DNA of 64,000 nucleotides from Salinicola halophilus (GCF_003206155.1 NZ_PZJV01000002.1:186001-250000), one strand, 5' to 3'; counted from the stretch's first letter, positions 42,186 through 54,170 are shown. Notes: generated from the letters alone by a model not told the origin. Numbers and translations are program-made.

Positions 42186-42623
42186 ATGGCCAACGACACC
42201 ATGTCCCTATCCAAGAATGCGCCGCCGCGTCAGACCGGTTTCACCCTGCTCGAGATGCTGGCGGTGATCGTGCTGCTGGGCGTCATCGCCACCATCGTCG
42301 TCAGTCAGGTCGGCGGCAACGTCGACAAGGGCAAGTACGGTGCCGGCAAGGCCCAGCTGGCGAGCCTGAGCATGAAGGTCGAGAGCTACGCGCTGGACGT
42401 GGGCGCACCGCCGCGCTCGCTCGACGCGCTGGTCACCCAGCCGGAGGGCCTGAGCCAGTGGTTCGGCCCCTATGCCAAGGCGTCGGATCTGCGCGACCCG
42501 TTCGGCCATGAGTTCGGCTACCGCGTACCCGGCGAGCACGGCGCCTTCGATCTGATCTTCTATGGCCGCGACGGCGCCGCGGGCGGCGAAGGCTTCGACG
42601 CCGACGTCGGTAACTGGGAGTAA
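42186..42623 (+). CDS. gspG: Major pseudopilin GspG
   Basis: 145 residues. Prepilin leader of 18 residues with cleavage at QTG/FTLLEMLAVIVLLGVIATIVV, followed by the GspG core VGAPPRSLDALVTQPEG and the C-terminal DPFGHEFGYRVPGEHGAFDLIFYGRDG calcium-loop region. It forms the pseudopilus shaft. The gene lies in the E-F-G order typical of the family. Confidence 0.95.
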   Translation: MANDTMSLSKNAPPRQTGFTLLEMLAVIVLLGVIATIVVSQVGGNVDKGKYGAGKAQLASLSMKVESYALDVGAPPRSLDALVTQPEGLSQWFGPYAKASDLRDPFGHEFGYRVPGEHGAFDLIFYGRDGAAGGEGFDADVGNWE

Positions 42624-42626
42624 GCC

Positions 42627-43067
42627 TTGCCGGTAACCGGGCGTGGCCAGCGGGGTTTCACCCTGCTGGAGCTGCTGGTCGTGATCGTGCTGTTGGGCCT
42701 GGCGGCGTCGATTCTCGCCGTGGGCATCGGCCGCGGCATGCAGTCGGCCGAGGAGCGCCGCACGCTGGCGGATCTGGTTGCCGGGCTGCGCGGCGCGCGG
42801 GTCGAGGCGATCACCCGCGGCGCGCCCGTGCCGGCGAGATTCGATCTCGCCGCGCGCCGTCTCGAGGTCCCCGGCAAGCCGCCGGTCGGCTGGCCGGCGG
42901 ATTACGCGCTGCGGCTGCACACCGCCCGCGAGCGGGGCGGCGCCTTCGTCTTCTATCCCGACGGCGGTGCCAGCGGTGGCAACGTGCGCATCGAACACGC
43001 GGGCCGACGCTGGCGTATCGATATCGCCTGGCTCACCGGGCGAACGCAGCTACGGACCCTGCCATGA
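42627..43067 (+). CDS. gspH: Minor pseudopilin GspH
   Basis: 146 residues with leader MPVTGRGQRG/FTLLELLVVIVLLGLAAS and a GspH/FimT domain (RRTLADLVAGLRGARVEAITRG). It starts at TTG 42627, four bases after the gspG stop; no in-frame ATG would keep the leader. Minor pseudopilins H, I, J, K form the tip complex. Overlaps gspI by 4 bp. Confidence 0.9.
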   Translation: MPVTGRGQRGFTLLELLVVIVLLGLAASILAVGIGRGMQSAEERRTLADLVAGLRGARVEAITRGAPVPARFDLAARRLEVPGKPPVGWPADYALRLHTARERGGAFVFYPDGGASGGNVRIEHAGRRWRIDIAWLTGRTQLRTLP

Positions 43068-43432
43068 CGCGACAGCGCGGGTTCACGCTGCTGGAGATGC
43101 TGGCGGCGATCGTGCTGATGGTGGTCTTCGCCTCGGTCCTGCTGGGGGCGTATGCCCAGAGCGCCCGTTCGCTGGCGCAGGTGGCGGCCAACGACCGGCT
43201 CGACGTCGCGGCACGCTCGGTGCTCGACGATCTGCGCGGTCAGCCGCTGGTCGTGGGAACCCGTCACGGGCAGTGGGACGGCTTCGACTGGACGCTGGTG
43301 ACAAAGCGCCGGAACGAGGTGGCGGGGGCCGCCGGGCGGCTGGTTCTCTACCGGCTGACGCTCCGGGTCAGCGACGGCCGACGCCAGCGGGACTACGCCA
43401 CGCTGCGAACGCGCATGGCGACGACGCCATGA
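43064..43432 (+). CDS. gspI: Minor pseudopilin GspI
   Basis: 122 residues, leader MTRQRG/FTLLEMLAAIVLMVVFA, short C-terminal domain typical of GspI. ATGA overlap with gspH at its start and with gspJ at its end shows translational coupling. It belongs to the tip complex with J and K. Confidence 0.9.
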   Translation: MTRQRGFTLLEMLAAIVLMVVFASVLLGAYAQSARSLAQVAANDRLDVAARSVLDDLRGQPLVVGTRHGQWDGFDWTLVTKRRNEVAGAAGRLVLYRLTLRVSDGRRQRDYATLRTRMATTP

Positions 43433-44031
43433 ACCTGCAGCGCGGCTTCACGCTGCTGGAGACCCTCGTGGTCCTGATGCTCATGGGCCTGCTGCTGACG
43501 CTGGTGAGCTCGGCCATGGTGGCCGGCAACCGGGCGGTAGAGGGGGCCCAGCGGCACAGTGAATCGCTGGATGAAACGCGCGCCGCTCACCGTTTCCTGC
43601 AGCAGACGCTGAGCCGAACCCTGCCGCTCAGCGCCGGCAACGACGAGCAGACGCGGATGACGAGCTTTGAGGGCGAGCCGACCCGGGTGGTCTTCTATGC
43701 GCCGCTGCCCAGCTCGGTCGGCGGGGGGCTCTATCGCCAGCAGATCGAACGCCACGACGACCGTCTGCAGGTCAGCCTGTCACGCCTCGACGGCGACCGC
43801 CTCGAACCCTGGGGCCAGCCGCAGCGTTTGCTCGGCGGCGTCCAGTCAGTGGCCTTTCGCTATCGCGGACGCTCGCCGCTGGGCGAACCGACGGAGTGGC
43901 TCGATCACTGGCCCTGGCCGTCGCGGCTGCCGAGGGCGGTGCGGGTGACGCTCACGCTGGACGCCGGGCGGGTCTGGGTCACGCAGCAGGTGGCGCTGCG
44001 GCTGGATCTCTCGGGCGGTGCCGGCTCATGA
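43429..44031 (+). CDS. gspJ: Minor pseudopilin GspJ
   Basis: 200 residues, leader MNLQRG/FTLLETLVVLMLMGLLL, C-terminal domain with ARAAHRFLQQTL-like segment and FEGEPTRVVFYAPLP. It forms the I-J-K tip complex. Overlaps gspI and gspK by 4 bp each. Confidence 0.9.
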   Translation: MNLQRGFTLLETLVVLMLMGLLLTLVSSAMVAGNRAVEGAQRHSESLDETRAAHRFLQQTLSRTLPLSAGNDEQTRMTSFEGEPTRVVFYAPLPSSVGGGLYRQQIERHDDRLQVSLSRLDGDRLEPWGQPQRLLGGVQSVAFRYRGRSPLGEPTEWLDHWPWPSRLPRAVRVTLTLDAGRVWVTQQVALRLDLSGGAGS

Positions 44032-44753
44032 GGTGTCAGGACGGGGTCGCGAAGCGCCAGCGTGGCGCGGCACTGCTGCTGGTGCTCTGGATCATCGCCC
44101 TGGCGAGTCTGCTGCTCGGCAATCTGGCGGTGTCGGTGCAGCTCCAGCAGCGCCAGGCTGCCTGGCAGCACCGGCACACCCAAGCGTCGCTGGCCGCGGA
44201 GGCCGGCGTCAATCTGGCCGTCGCCTCGCTGTGGCGCGACGACGGTCAGGCATGGCGGGCGGACGGTGCGATCCATCGCGCGCGGGTCGCCGACAGCGAG
44301 TTGCGCATCCGGATACGCAGCGAGCGCGGCAAGCTCGATCTCAACGCCGCCGACGAAGCGGATCTGCGCGCGCTGCTGCAGGCGTGCGGTGGCCCCGCCG
44401 ACCGTGCCGCCTCGGCGCTGCTTGCCCGCCGTGACGGCCTGCCGCTGCGGATGCTCGACGAGGTGCGGGCGCTGCCCGGTATCAGCGAGGCACGCTACCG
44501 CTGCCTGCTGCCGGATATCACCGTCTGGTCCGGGTATTCGCGCCCCGACCCGGCGTTCGCTTCACCGCGTCTGGCCCGCGTACTGCGACTGCCGCGCAGT
44601 GACGCCGCGCTGCGCGACCCCGGGCAGATCGTGAGCGTCAGCGTGGAGGCGACGCTGAGCGATGGTTTTCACGATCGTCTGGACGTAACGCTGGTCACGC
44701 AGGCCGGCGGCGCCGGGCAAAAACCTTTTCGAGTCTTGAGATGGCAGCAATGA
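44028..44753 (+). CDS. gspK: Minor pseudopilin GspK
   Basis: 241 residues. The leader KRQRG/AALLLVLWIIALASLLL lacks the Glu at mature position 5, as is characteristic of GspK. Helix-hairpin-helix-like segment LDLNAADEADLRALLQ and GLPLRMLDEVRALPGIS. ATG 44028 overlaps the gspJ stop. It is shorter than many GspK proteins (about 320). Confidence 0.9.
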   Translation: MRCQDGVAKRQRGAALLLVLWIIALASLLLGNLAVSVQLQQRQAAWQHRHTQASLAAEAGVNLAVASLWRDDGQAWRADGAIHRARVADSELRIRIRSERGKLDLNAADEADLRALLQACGGPADRAASALLARRDGLPLRMLDEVRALPGISEARYRCLLPDITVWSGYSRPDPAFASPRLARVLRLPRSDAALRDPGQIVSVSVEATLSDGFHDRLDVTLVTQAGGAGQKPFRVLRWQQ

Positions 44754-45808
44754 AACGGGTGATGAAAAGCGGCCGTCTGGCGATCGAGACGCTGCGTCGG
44801 GAAGGGCGCTCGCGCTGGACCGATAGCGTAATCCGCCGCGGGCTGAAAGCCTGGCTCGACGAGCTGCTCGGCCTGCTGCCGCCGGCACTGGCGGCGCGGC
44901 TGGATCGTCGCGCATGCACGCGCCTCTGGCCGCCGACGTCGGCGCCGGAGACCGCACGGCCGGTGACCCTGCTGCTGCCGGCAACGCACGCCATGGTCCA
45001 GCGGATCACGCTGCCGGCGGCGGCGACGCGGTCGCTTCACCGCGTGCTGCGCTACGAACTCGGCCGCTACTTTCCCTATGAGCCGGAGGCGCTGCACTTC
45101 GTCGCCCGGGTGCTACGCAAGCGGGACGAGCGCGCCGAGGTCGAGCTGGTCGCGGTGGCTCGCGAGCGCCTCGACGCCATGCTGGCCACCTGCGACGAAC
45201 GCGGCCTGCGGCTGCAGGCGATCGACGTGATCGACGCCGAGGGTGAGCGGCTCGGCGTCGATCTGCTGCCGGCCGGCGCTGCGGCGCGAGCGCCGCGGGC
45301 GGTGCGGCTCGACCGCTGGCTCGGCGCGACCTGCCTCGTGCTGCTGCTGGCTCTGGCCGCCGCTTACCTGCATCACGAGCGCCAGCGTCTGGAGACGATG
45401 CAGGCGACGGTCGACGGCCAGCGCGAGCAGGTGCGCCATCTGCAGTCGCTGCGCCACGAGCTCGACGCCACCGTCGGTGCCGCCCGCTATCTCGGCGAGC
45501 GCAAGGCGTCACGGGCGACGCTCAGCGAGCTGCTCGCCGAACTCACCGGCTGCCTCGGCGACGAGGAGTGGATCAGCGAGCTCTCACTGGAGAACGGTCG
45601 CGAGGTGACGTTCTCGGGGCAGAGCGAGCGGGCGAGTGCACTGATCGCGCAGGTGCGCCGCTGTCCGAGCCTCGAACAGGCGCGCTTTCAGGGCGTGATT
45701 CAATCCGATGACGCGACGGGCCGAGAGCGCTACTCGATACGTGCCCGGCTGCGCGACCGTGACCCGACCTCGAAGGAGCGCAACGATGCGACCGCTGACC
45801 GGCCGTGA
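44741..45808 (+). CDS. gspL: Type II secretion assembly platform protein GspL
   Basis: 355 residues. Cytoplasmic part (about 1-200), one membrane helix at about 194-214 (RWLGATCLVLLLALAAAYL) and a periplasmic ferredoxin-like PilN/GspL domain. It couples GspE to GspM and the platform. The start overlaps gspK by 13 bp, the end overlaps gspM by 23 bp. Confidence 0.85.
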   Translation: MAAMKRVMKSGRLAIETLRREGRSRWTDSVIRRGLKAWLDELLGLLPPALAARLDRRACTRLWPPTSAPETARPVTLLLPATHAMVQRITLPAAATRSLHRVLRYELGRYFPYEPEALHFVARVLRKRDERAEVELVAVARERLDAMLATCDERGLRLQAIDVIDAEGERLGVDLLPAGAAARAPRAVRLDRWLGATCLVLLLALAAAYLHHERQRLETMQATVDGQREQVRHLQSLRHELDATVGAARYLGERKASRATLSELLAELTGCLGDEEWISELSLENGREVTFSGQSERASALIAQVRRCPSLEQARFQGVIQSDDATGRERYSIRARLRDRDPTSKERNDATADRP

Positions 45809-46391
45809 ACGAAAGGTTGCCGCCCTCGGCGCGCTGGCGCTGCTGGTGTGGCTCGTCTGGTACCTGGTGGTCGAGCTCGCCTTTCTCGCACCGCTGCAGG
45901 AGATTCGCGCCTCCCAGGCGCAGCTTCGTCAGCAGCAGCAGCATTACGCCGAGCTCATCGCTCGGGGCGACGGTCTGGCCGAGGCGCTGGCGCAGTCGCG
46001 AGACGACCCCGACCGCGAGGCGAGCCTGCTACCGGGCAGTGACCCCAATGCGGTGGCCGCGGATCTGATGCAGCGAGTGCTGGATCGCGTTCGGCGCCAC
46101 GCCACCGAAGGTCCCGGGTGCGAGGTGACGCAGCGCATGCCGATCGCCGCACCTACGGTGGCGACGGACGAGCCCTATCGCCCGGTCAAGGTGAGCGTGA
46201 CGCTGGCGTGTGCGATCGAGCCGCTGGCCCGGGTGCTGCACGACCTGGAGTACGGCGAGCCGAGTCTCTTCATCGACGAAGCGAGTCTTCATCGCCGCGA
46301 CGAGGCCTCGGCGAACCCCGGCCCCGGACGGCTGAAGGTCAACCTGCTGGTGCGTGGCTACCTGCAGGCCGCTACCGGGGGCGACACATGA
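45786..46391 (+). CDS. gspM: Type II secretion protein GspM
   Basis: 201 residues from ATG 45786 (GGAG at 45775). Bitopic: short cytoplasmic N-terminus, one helix at about 14-35 (VAALGALALLVWLVWYLVVELAF) and a periplasmic coiled-coil/ferredoxin-like domain. Pairs with GspL in the platform. Overlaps gspL by 23 bp and gspN by 4 bp. Confidence 0.85.
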   Translation: MRPLTGRERKVAALGALALLVWLVWYLVVELAFLAPLQEIRASQAQLRQQQQHYAELIARGDGLAEALAQSRDDPDREASLLPGSDPNAVAADLMQRVLDRVRRHATEGPGCEVTQRMPIAAPTVATDEPYRPVKVSVTLACAIEPLARVLHDLEYGEPSLFIDEASLHRRDEASANPGPGRLKVNLLVRGYLQAATGGDT

Positions 46392-46956
46392 GAGAGCGAC
46401 CGATGAGCCGACGCCGTCGAGAGCGGCCGAACGCCCGTGAACGTCTCGGGCATGCGCGCCTGCCGACGTTCGCGCTGGCGCTGACCGGTGCTGCACTGGG
46501 GGCGGCGCTGCTCTGGCTGATGCGGGCCCCCGCCGCGCCGCAGTGGCTGCCCCCGGCCACCGTGAGCGAGGTGTCCTACGGCCGCGCCGACGTTTCGCCA
46601 CCCACGCTCTCCGAGGCGTCGCTGAGCGCGATCTGGCAACGCCCGATATTCAGCCCCGAGCGTCAGCCCGACCCCGCCGGCGAGCGCGAGGCCACTCAGC
46701 CATTCCCGTCGGTGGCCCTCACCGGCATTGTCGCCAACGGCGAATCGCGCTGGATCTATCTACATCGACCGGGCGCGCCCGGCATCCGGCTCGAACCGGG
46801 TGACACACTGGAGGGAGCGTGGACGCTGAGCGAGCTCGGCCCGCGCTCGGCGACCTTCACCCGTCAGGGCGAGCGACACACGCTCGGCCTGCCGATGAAA
46901 CGGCTACCGCCACCCCCCGAACACTCCGCCATTACACTGCCGTCGTTCAAGACACC

Positions 46957-46960
<4 letters not shown>
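46388..46960 (+). CDS. gspN: GspN/GspC-like type II secretion protein
   Basis: 190 residues. Basic N-terminus, membrane helix at about 27-47 (FALALTGAALGAALLWLM) and a periplasmic domain with PIFSPERQP and VALTGIVANGESRWIYL, resembling the HR domain of GspC/XpsN. In the Xanthomonas-type order the gene before gspD (xpsN) plays this role. It should connect the platform to the secretin. ATG 46388 overlaps gspM; ATG 46403 is an alternative. Confidence 0.7.
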
Positions 46961-49311
<2,351 letters not shown>

Positions 49312-49364
49312 GACGGGCGCCAGCCTCGGCGCCATCCGCACGCTCGCGTCGCTTGGCGACAACG

Positions 49365-49401
49365 AAAAAAGGGCGCCCCCGAAGCGGGGGCGCCCTTGTT
49401 T
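49365..49401. terminator. Bidirectional terminator between gspD and the sugar porter
   Basis: GAAAAAAGGGCGCCCCC, five-base loop, GGGGGCGCCCTTGTTT: a 10-bp GC stem with A-run on one side and T-rich on the other. It ends both convergent transcripts. Confidence 0.9.
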
Positions 49402-49426
49402 GTCTCGAGGATTTGGCCTGGAGGTA

Positions 49427-50914
49427 TCAGGCGGTGGCGCTGTCGGCTTCGCGATAGGCGTCGCGCTGCTTGACCCGGCCACGCTTGAACTTCTCGCGCA
49501 TCAGCGACTCCATGCCCTCCAGCGGAATGCCCTTGGTCTCGGGGACGAAGCGCCACACCAGCAGCAGGCTGACCAGCGTGATGGCACCGAAGAGCCAGAA
49601 CGGGAAGGCGCCGTTGAAGATCGCGTTGAGCCACTCGCTGCCGCGCATCATCGGGAAGGTCTGAGCGACGATGAAACCGGCGGTCCACTGCGCGCCCATC
49701 GCCATTGCCATGCCCGAGCCGCGAATCGAGTTGGGGAAGATCTCGGAGAGCAGCGTCCAGCTGCAGCAGCCCCAGGAGATGGCGTAGCCCACCACGTAGA
49801 CCATGATCGCGAACATCGCGGTGTAGCCCTGGACGTCGAACCAGAAGATGGCGCCGAGCGTGACCATGCTCGCGATGCAGGCGAGCGAGCCGACGGTGAG
49901 CAGCTTGATGCGGCCCATGCGGTCGATCATGTACATGCCGGCCAGGTTGCCAAAGATGAAGACGATGCCGATGAAACCGGTCTGCAGCAACGCGCTGTCG
50001 GTGGAGTCGGTGACGCCGGAGAGGACCGTGGGGGCGTAGTACATCACCACGTTGACGCCGGAGAACTGCTGCGCCGCGGAGAGAAAGATACCTACCAGGG
50101 CGATGCCCATCATGATCGGCCGTCGCAGTTCGCTGCGCGAACCGCGCCGCTCGTCGCGGCGCTGACGATTCATCGCGCGGCGACCGGTGGCGTTACCGCT
50201 GTCGAGGGAGTTGCGCACGTCCTCGACCATCGGCTCGATCTGGTCACTCGGGGTGAAGCGCTTGAGGATCTTGCGCGCCCGATCGTACTGGCCGCGCATG
50301 ATGCACCAGCGCGGCGACTCGGGTACCAGCAGTAGCAGCAGGCCGAACAGCACCGCGGGAATCGCCTCGGAGCCGAGCATCCAGCGCCAGCCGTAGTCGG
50401 TCAGCCAGGCCTCGGCGGCGTCGCGGGCGATGAAGTAGTTGACGAAGAAAACGATGGTCTGGCCCACCACCAGCGACTGCTGGAACATGCTCAGCGTGCG
50501 CCCGCGCCAGTGCTGTGGCGCCAGTTCGCCCATGTACATCGGCGAGACCACGCTTGCGATACCCACGGCGACGCCACCGACGAGTCGAAGCAGGATGTAG
50601 AGCACGAAGTTCGGGGCCAGCGCCGAGCCGATCGCCGAGATCAGAAACAGTACGGCGGCGGTCATCATGGTCATGCGCCGACCGAGGACGTTGGCGAGCC
50701 AGCCGGCGCCGAGCGCGCCGGCAATGCTGCCGATCACGACGCTTGAAACCGCCCAGCCCTTGAGCGTCGGCGAGAGATCGAAATGGCGAGTGATGCCGTC
50801 GATGGCGCCGGAGATAACGGCCGTGTCGTAGCCGAAGAGAATGCCGCCGAGGGCGGCGACGAGGCAGATCGCGAGGATGTAGCCGATCCCGCTCGAAGTG
50901 TCTTTTTCCTGCAT
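49427..50914 (-). CDS. MFS sugar porter family transporter
   Basis: 495 residues, twelve helices. Sugar porter signatures: GGILFGYDTAVISGAI (helix 1), RLVGGVAVGIASVVSPMYMGELAP, PESPRWC after helix 6, QQFSGVNVVMYYAPT (helix 7) and FVPETKG after helix 12, closest in style to XylE/AraE-like proton symporters. A basic loop (GRRAMNRQRRDERRGSR) is inserted in the central loop. The substrate is not determinable; beta-glucosides cut by the GH3 pair would give sugars it might import, but that is speculation. Confidence 0.9.
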   Translation of the reverse strand: MQEKDTSSGIGYILAICLVAALGGILFGYDTAVISGAIDGITRHFDLSPTLKGWAVSSVVIGSIAGALGAGWLANVLGRRMTMMTAAVLFLISAIGSALAPNFVLYILLRLVGGVAVGIASVVSPMYMGELAPQHWRGRTLSMFQQSLVVGQTIVFFVNYFIARDAAEAWLTDYGWRWMLGSEAIPAVLFGLLLLLVPESPRWCIMRGQYDRARKILKRFTPSDQIEPMVEDVRNSLDSGNATGRRAMNRQRRDERRGSRSELRRPIMMGIALVGIFLSAAQQFSGVNVVMYYAPTVLSGVTDSTDSALLQTGFIGIVFIFGNLAGMYMIDRMGRIKLLTVGSLACIASMVTLGAIFWFDVQGYTAMFAIMVYVVGYAISWGCCSWTLLSEIFPNSIRGSGMAMAMGAQWTAGFIVAQTFPMMRGSEWLNAIFNGAFPFWLFGAITLVSLLLVWRFVPETKGIPLEGMESLMREKFKRGRVKQRDAYREADSATA

Positions 50915-50976
50915 GAACCGTGTCTTCCCTGACAGGTGATTGGATCGACTCTGGAGCCCAGGGGGGAGACTTTAGT

Positions 50977-50994
50977 CGAACAACTTTATGTTCG
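50977..50994. promoter_or_regulatory. Candidate operator upstream of the sugar porter gene
   Basis: CGAACA, six-base spacer, TGTTCG: perfect inverted repeat 63 bp upstream of the porter start. Likely a repressor site; regulator unknown. Confidence 0.35.
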
Positions 50995-51074
50995 CCAACG
51001 ATTAGCCTGAACAGCGTCTCGATCCGACGATCCGCGTCGACGAACCGAATTTTGTTGAGCGTTATCAACGAAGA

Positions 51075-51100
51075 AAGGCGCCCGTCGGGGCGCCTTCGGA
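51075..51100 (-). terminator. Terminator after gbcA
   Basis: AAGGCGCCC, four-base loop, GGGCGCCTT with a TTTCTT tail on the reverse strand, 26 bp past the gbcA stop. Confidence 0.85.
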
Positions 51101-51125
51101 GAAGGGTGAAAGCCTGCGTCGCGAA

Positions 51126-52436
51126 TCAGGAAGAGGAGGAGACCGTCTGCAGCGAGACCGGACGTTCGACATCGAGATTGTCGCGCAGCGTCTGGGTGTA
51201 CCAGTCGATGAAGTCGATCACGCCGAACTCGTAGGTCTTCGAGTAGGGGCCGGGCTCGTAGGCGAGCGAATTGATGCCCAGCTGGTTCTCCTCGGCGAGC
51301 TTGCGGTCCTGATCGTTGGTGGCATCCCACACCTGGCGCAGGCGGTTGGAATCGTAGTCGACGCCCTCGACCGCATCCTTGTGCACCAGCCACTTGGTGG
51401 TGACCAGCGTCTCCTGCGGCCCCAGCGGCAGCACGCGGAACACCACGGCGTGATCGCCCATGAAGTGGTTCCAGGAGTTGGGCAGGTGGAGGATGCGCAG
51501 CGAGCCCATGTCGGCGTTGGGCAGATGCCCCATCAGGCGCTTGCTGCCCGGCTTGCCGTCGAGGGTCATCGAGACGATGCCGTCGATCAGCGGCGTGCGC
51601 GTCAGGCGGTTGCGCTTGCCGAAGCGCTTGAGCTGCCAGGGGACCTCGCACTGGGTCCAGTCGGACTGCTTGCGCTCGACCAGATCGCGATACTCGCCGG
51701 TGGAGCGCGGGTCGTCGGTATCGTCGAATTCGATCAGCGAGTTGAGCAGTTCCGGGTGCGAGCCGCTGCAGTGGTAGCACTCGCGGTTGTTCTCGAGCAC
51801 CAGCTTCCAGTTGGCGCGCTCGACGATGTTCGATTCCACCGCCACCTTGACGTTGTCCATCTCGTAGGGTGAGAGGTAGTGCTCCAGTGAGACCAGGAAG
51901 TCGTCGATCGGTTCGGGGTCGTCGCTCAGGTTGATGAACGCGAATCCGCCCGCCGTGCGAATCTCCACCGGCTTGAGACCGTAGGCGCTGGTGTCGAAAT
52001 CCTCGCCCATGTCGCTGCCGGCGAAGAGCAGGCGGCCGTCGAGCTCGTAGGTCCACTGGTGATAGGGACAGACGAGCTTGGCGACCTTGCCCTTGTCCTT
52101 GAGACACAGGCGCGAGCCGCGGTGACGACAGACGTTATGGAAGGCGTGAACGCGATTCTCCGCACCGCGAACGACGATGATCGAGTTGTCGCCGACCTCG
52201 ACCTTGAAGAAATTGCCCTTGGCCGGGATTTCGCAGGTCATGCCGGCGAAGATCCACTGTTTCTCGAAGATCTCCTGCATGTCCAGGCCGAACACGTGCG
52301 GATCGTTGTAGAAGGGCTGGGGCAGAGAGAACGCCGGGCGGCGCTCGTCCAGCATGGTGGCGACTGCCGCGCGGGTCGCCTCGGGGGAGGTGCCGAGACC
52401 CTGGCGGCCGAAGCTGTCGCGGGGAGTTACTGACAT
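51126..52436 (-). CDS. gbcA: Glycine betaine monooxygenase oxygenase subunit GbcA
   Basis: 436 residues. The Rieske 2Fe-2S motif is Cys103-x-His105 and Cys123-x2-His126 (CRHRG, CPYHQW). The mononuclear iron region has ENNRECYHCSGSHPE. It demethylates glycine betaine to dimethylglycine with formaldehyde release, using electrons from GbcB. ATG 52436 chosen because two upstream in-frame ATGs at 52466 and 52484 add an unrelated stretch and the AGGATG site fits. It is divergent from gbcB with a 516-bp gap. Confidence 0.95.
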   Translation of the reverse strand: MSVTPRDSFGRQGLGTSPEATRAAVATMLDERRPAFSLPQPFYNDPHVFGLDMQEIFEKQWIFAGMTCEIPAKGNFFKVEVGDNSIIVVRGAENRVHAFHNVCRHRGSRLCLKDKGKVAKLVCPYHQWTYELDGRLLFAGSDMGEDFDTSAYGLKPVEIRTAGGFAFINLSDDPEPIDDFLVSLEHYLSPYEMDNVKVAVESNIVERANWKLVLENNRECYHCSGSHPELLNSLIEFDDTDDPRSTGEYRDLVERKQSDWTQCEVPWQLKRFGKRNRLTRTPLIDGIVSMTLDGKPGSKRLMGHLPNADMGSLRILHLPNSWNHFMGDHAVVFRVLPLGPQETLVTTKWLVHKDAVEGVDYDSNRLRQVWDATNDQDRKLAEENQLGINSLAYEPGPYSKTYEFGVIDFIDWYTQTLRDNLDVERPVSLQTVSSSS

Positions 52437-52952
52437 GGTCGCATCCTCATCAAATGCTGTGCTCATCAAATGCTGTGGGGTCATCCCCGAACACGTCCGC
52501 GGGATCGACCGGGCGCTTCGCCCGCGGCCTCAGCGTCGACCGATGACCAGAGTCAGGTCGCGAGTGGCCCGTTCGGCGAGTGTCGCCCACGTCTCGGCCG
52601 GCGAGTTGTCCAGCCGCGACATCCAGCGATGCCTGGACGACTCGGACAGAGACCGGTGACCCAGGGGCATCTCGACGTCACCGGGGGCGTCATGCGTGGC
52701 GTCAGGCGAGGCGAGAAAAGGAGGGGGATGCCGACGGTGTCGTCGGCCGGGTGGTGGCGAACTCGCCCGGCACCGCGTCTGTCGGCGAACGATGCGAAAA
52801 CGCCGTCGCGGGTGAATCGTGTCGCGATTGGAGTTGGCAGGTATGCCCGTGTCGCTAAGGGAAAAGTCGCTGGCGGTGGCGTCGCGCAGAATCCGCTGAT
52901 AGGGGCAATCCACCGGGAGCGCGTACACGGGCCGCTTCCTCGATCGAGTGCG
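52437..52952. other. Divergent gbcA-gbcB intergenic region
   Basis: 516 bp without a credible gene. It contains TGTCGCGA at 52820 and TGTCGCTA at 52850 in direct orientation, both one base off the TGTCGCAA word seen upstream of other betaine genes, 30 bp apart and about 100-130 bp before gbcB. It must hold both promoters and probably the GbdR sites. Confidence 0.45.
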
Positions 52953-54059
52953 ATGACGATGCAATTTTCCAATCCGGTCAACACGCAAACCTGGACCAAC
53001 GGTCGCCATCAGGTCCGCTGCGTCAAAATCATCCAGGAAACCTGGAACGTTAAGACTTTCTGTTTCATGGCCGACCAGCCGGTGATGTTCTTCTTCAAGC
53101 CGGGGCAGTTCGTCACGCTCGAGCTCGAGATCAACGGCAAGCCGGCCATGCGCTCCTATACCATCTCGAGTTCGCCGTCGATTCCTTACAGTTTCTCGAT
53201 CACGGTCAAGCGGCTGATCGGCGGGCAGATCTCCAACTGGCTGCACGACAATCTTCGCGTCGGCGACGAGATGGTGGTGCACGGCCCGGTGGGGGATTTC
53301 AACGTCATCGATCACCCCGCGGAAAAGGTGCTGCTGCTCTCCGGCGGGGTGGGAATCACGCCGTTGATGTCGATGACGCGCTGGTTCTTCGACACCAACG
53401 CCGCGGTGGATCTGGAGTTCGTCCACTGCGCCCAGGCACCGGACGACATCATCTATCACCGCGAGCTGATCCACATGTTCTCCCGGCTGCCGGAGTTCAA
53501 GCTGCACATCGTCTGCGAGCGCTCCGACGCCATCAGCCAGGCGTGGGCGGGTTTCCGCGGCTATCTCTCGCGCCAGATGCTGAGCCTGATGGCGCCGGAC
53601 TATCTCGACCGGGAGATCTTCTGCTGCGGTCCGACGCCTTTCATGAACGCGGTGCGCAATGTCCTGCTCGAGGACGGTTTCGACATGTCGCGCTACCACC
53701 AGGAGTCCTTCGGGGCGACCCCGGTGGACGTGCAGGAGGACGTCATCGAGCTGGCCGAGCAGGCCGAGGCCGATGCGGAAGAGGTCGATATGGCCGACCT
53801 GATGCCGATCGAGTTCAGCACCAGCGGCAAGAGCATTCGTATCGGCGAGAACGAAACCATTCACGCCGCCGCTGCCAAGCTCGGCCTGCACATCCCCAAG
53901 GCGTGCGGCATGGGCATCTGCGGCACCTGTCGCGTGATGAAGGTGGAGGGCGACGTGGAGATGGAGCACAACGGCGGCATCACCGAGGAGGACGAAGCCG
54001 AGGGCTACATCCTCTCCTGCTGCTCGAAGCCCAAGGGGCCCGTGGTCATCGATTTCTGA
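52953..54059 (+). CDS. gbcB: Glycine betaine monooxygenase reductase subunit GbcB
   Basis: 368 residues. FAD-binding barrel with RSYTISSSPS, NAD-binding part with LLLSGGVGITPLMSMTRWFF and EIFCCGPTPFMN, and a C-terminal plant-type 2Fe-2S domain with CGMGICGTC and a later CC. It passes electrons from NADH to GbcA. An acidic linker (EDVIELAEQAEADAEEVD) joins the last two domains. The start at 52953 is used; ATG 52959 is an alternative two codons later. Confidence 0.95.
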   Translation: MTMQFSNPVNTQTWTNGRHQVRCVKIIQETWNVKTFCFMADQPVMFFFKPGQFVTLELEINGKPAMRSYTISSSPSIPYSFSITVKRLIGGQISNWLHDNLRVGDEMVVHGPVGDFNVIDHPAEKVLLLSGGVGITPLMSMTRWFFDTNAAVDLEFVHCAQAPDDIIYHRELIHMFSRLPEFKLHIVCERSDAISQAWAGFRGYLSRQMLSLMAPDYLDREIFCCGPTPFMNAVRNVLLEDGFDMSRYHQESFGATPVDVQEDVIELAEQAEADAEEVDMADLMPIEFSTSGKSIRIGENETIHAAAAKLGLHIPKACGMGICGTCRVMKVEGDVEMEHNGGITEEDEAEGYILSCCSKPKGPVVIDF

Positions 54060-54139
54060 TCGCGACAGAACGCTTGGCGTGCACTGGCGACTGGTGTTCC
54101 CTGGCGACGTGCCTATCTACGACTTTTGGACGTTGCCGA

Positions 54140-54170
54140 TGTCGCAACCACGGCGACGAGTGACGCAAAG
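54140..54170 (+). promoter_or_regulatory. Proposed GbdR operator upstream of fdhA
   Basis: TGTCGCAACC at 54140 and TGACGCAAAG at 54161, direct repeat with 21-bp period, about 115-145 bp before the fdhA start. This spacing (two helical turns) is classical for AraC-family activators. Confidence 0.5.
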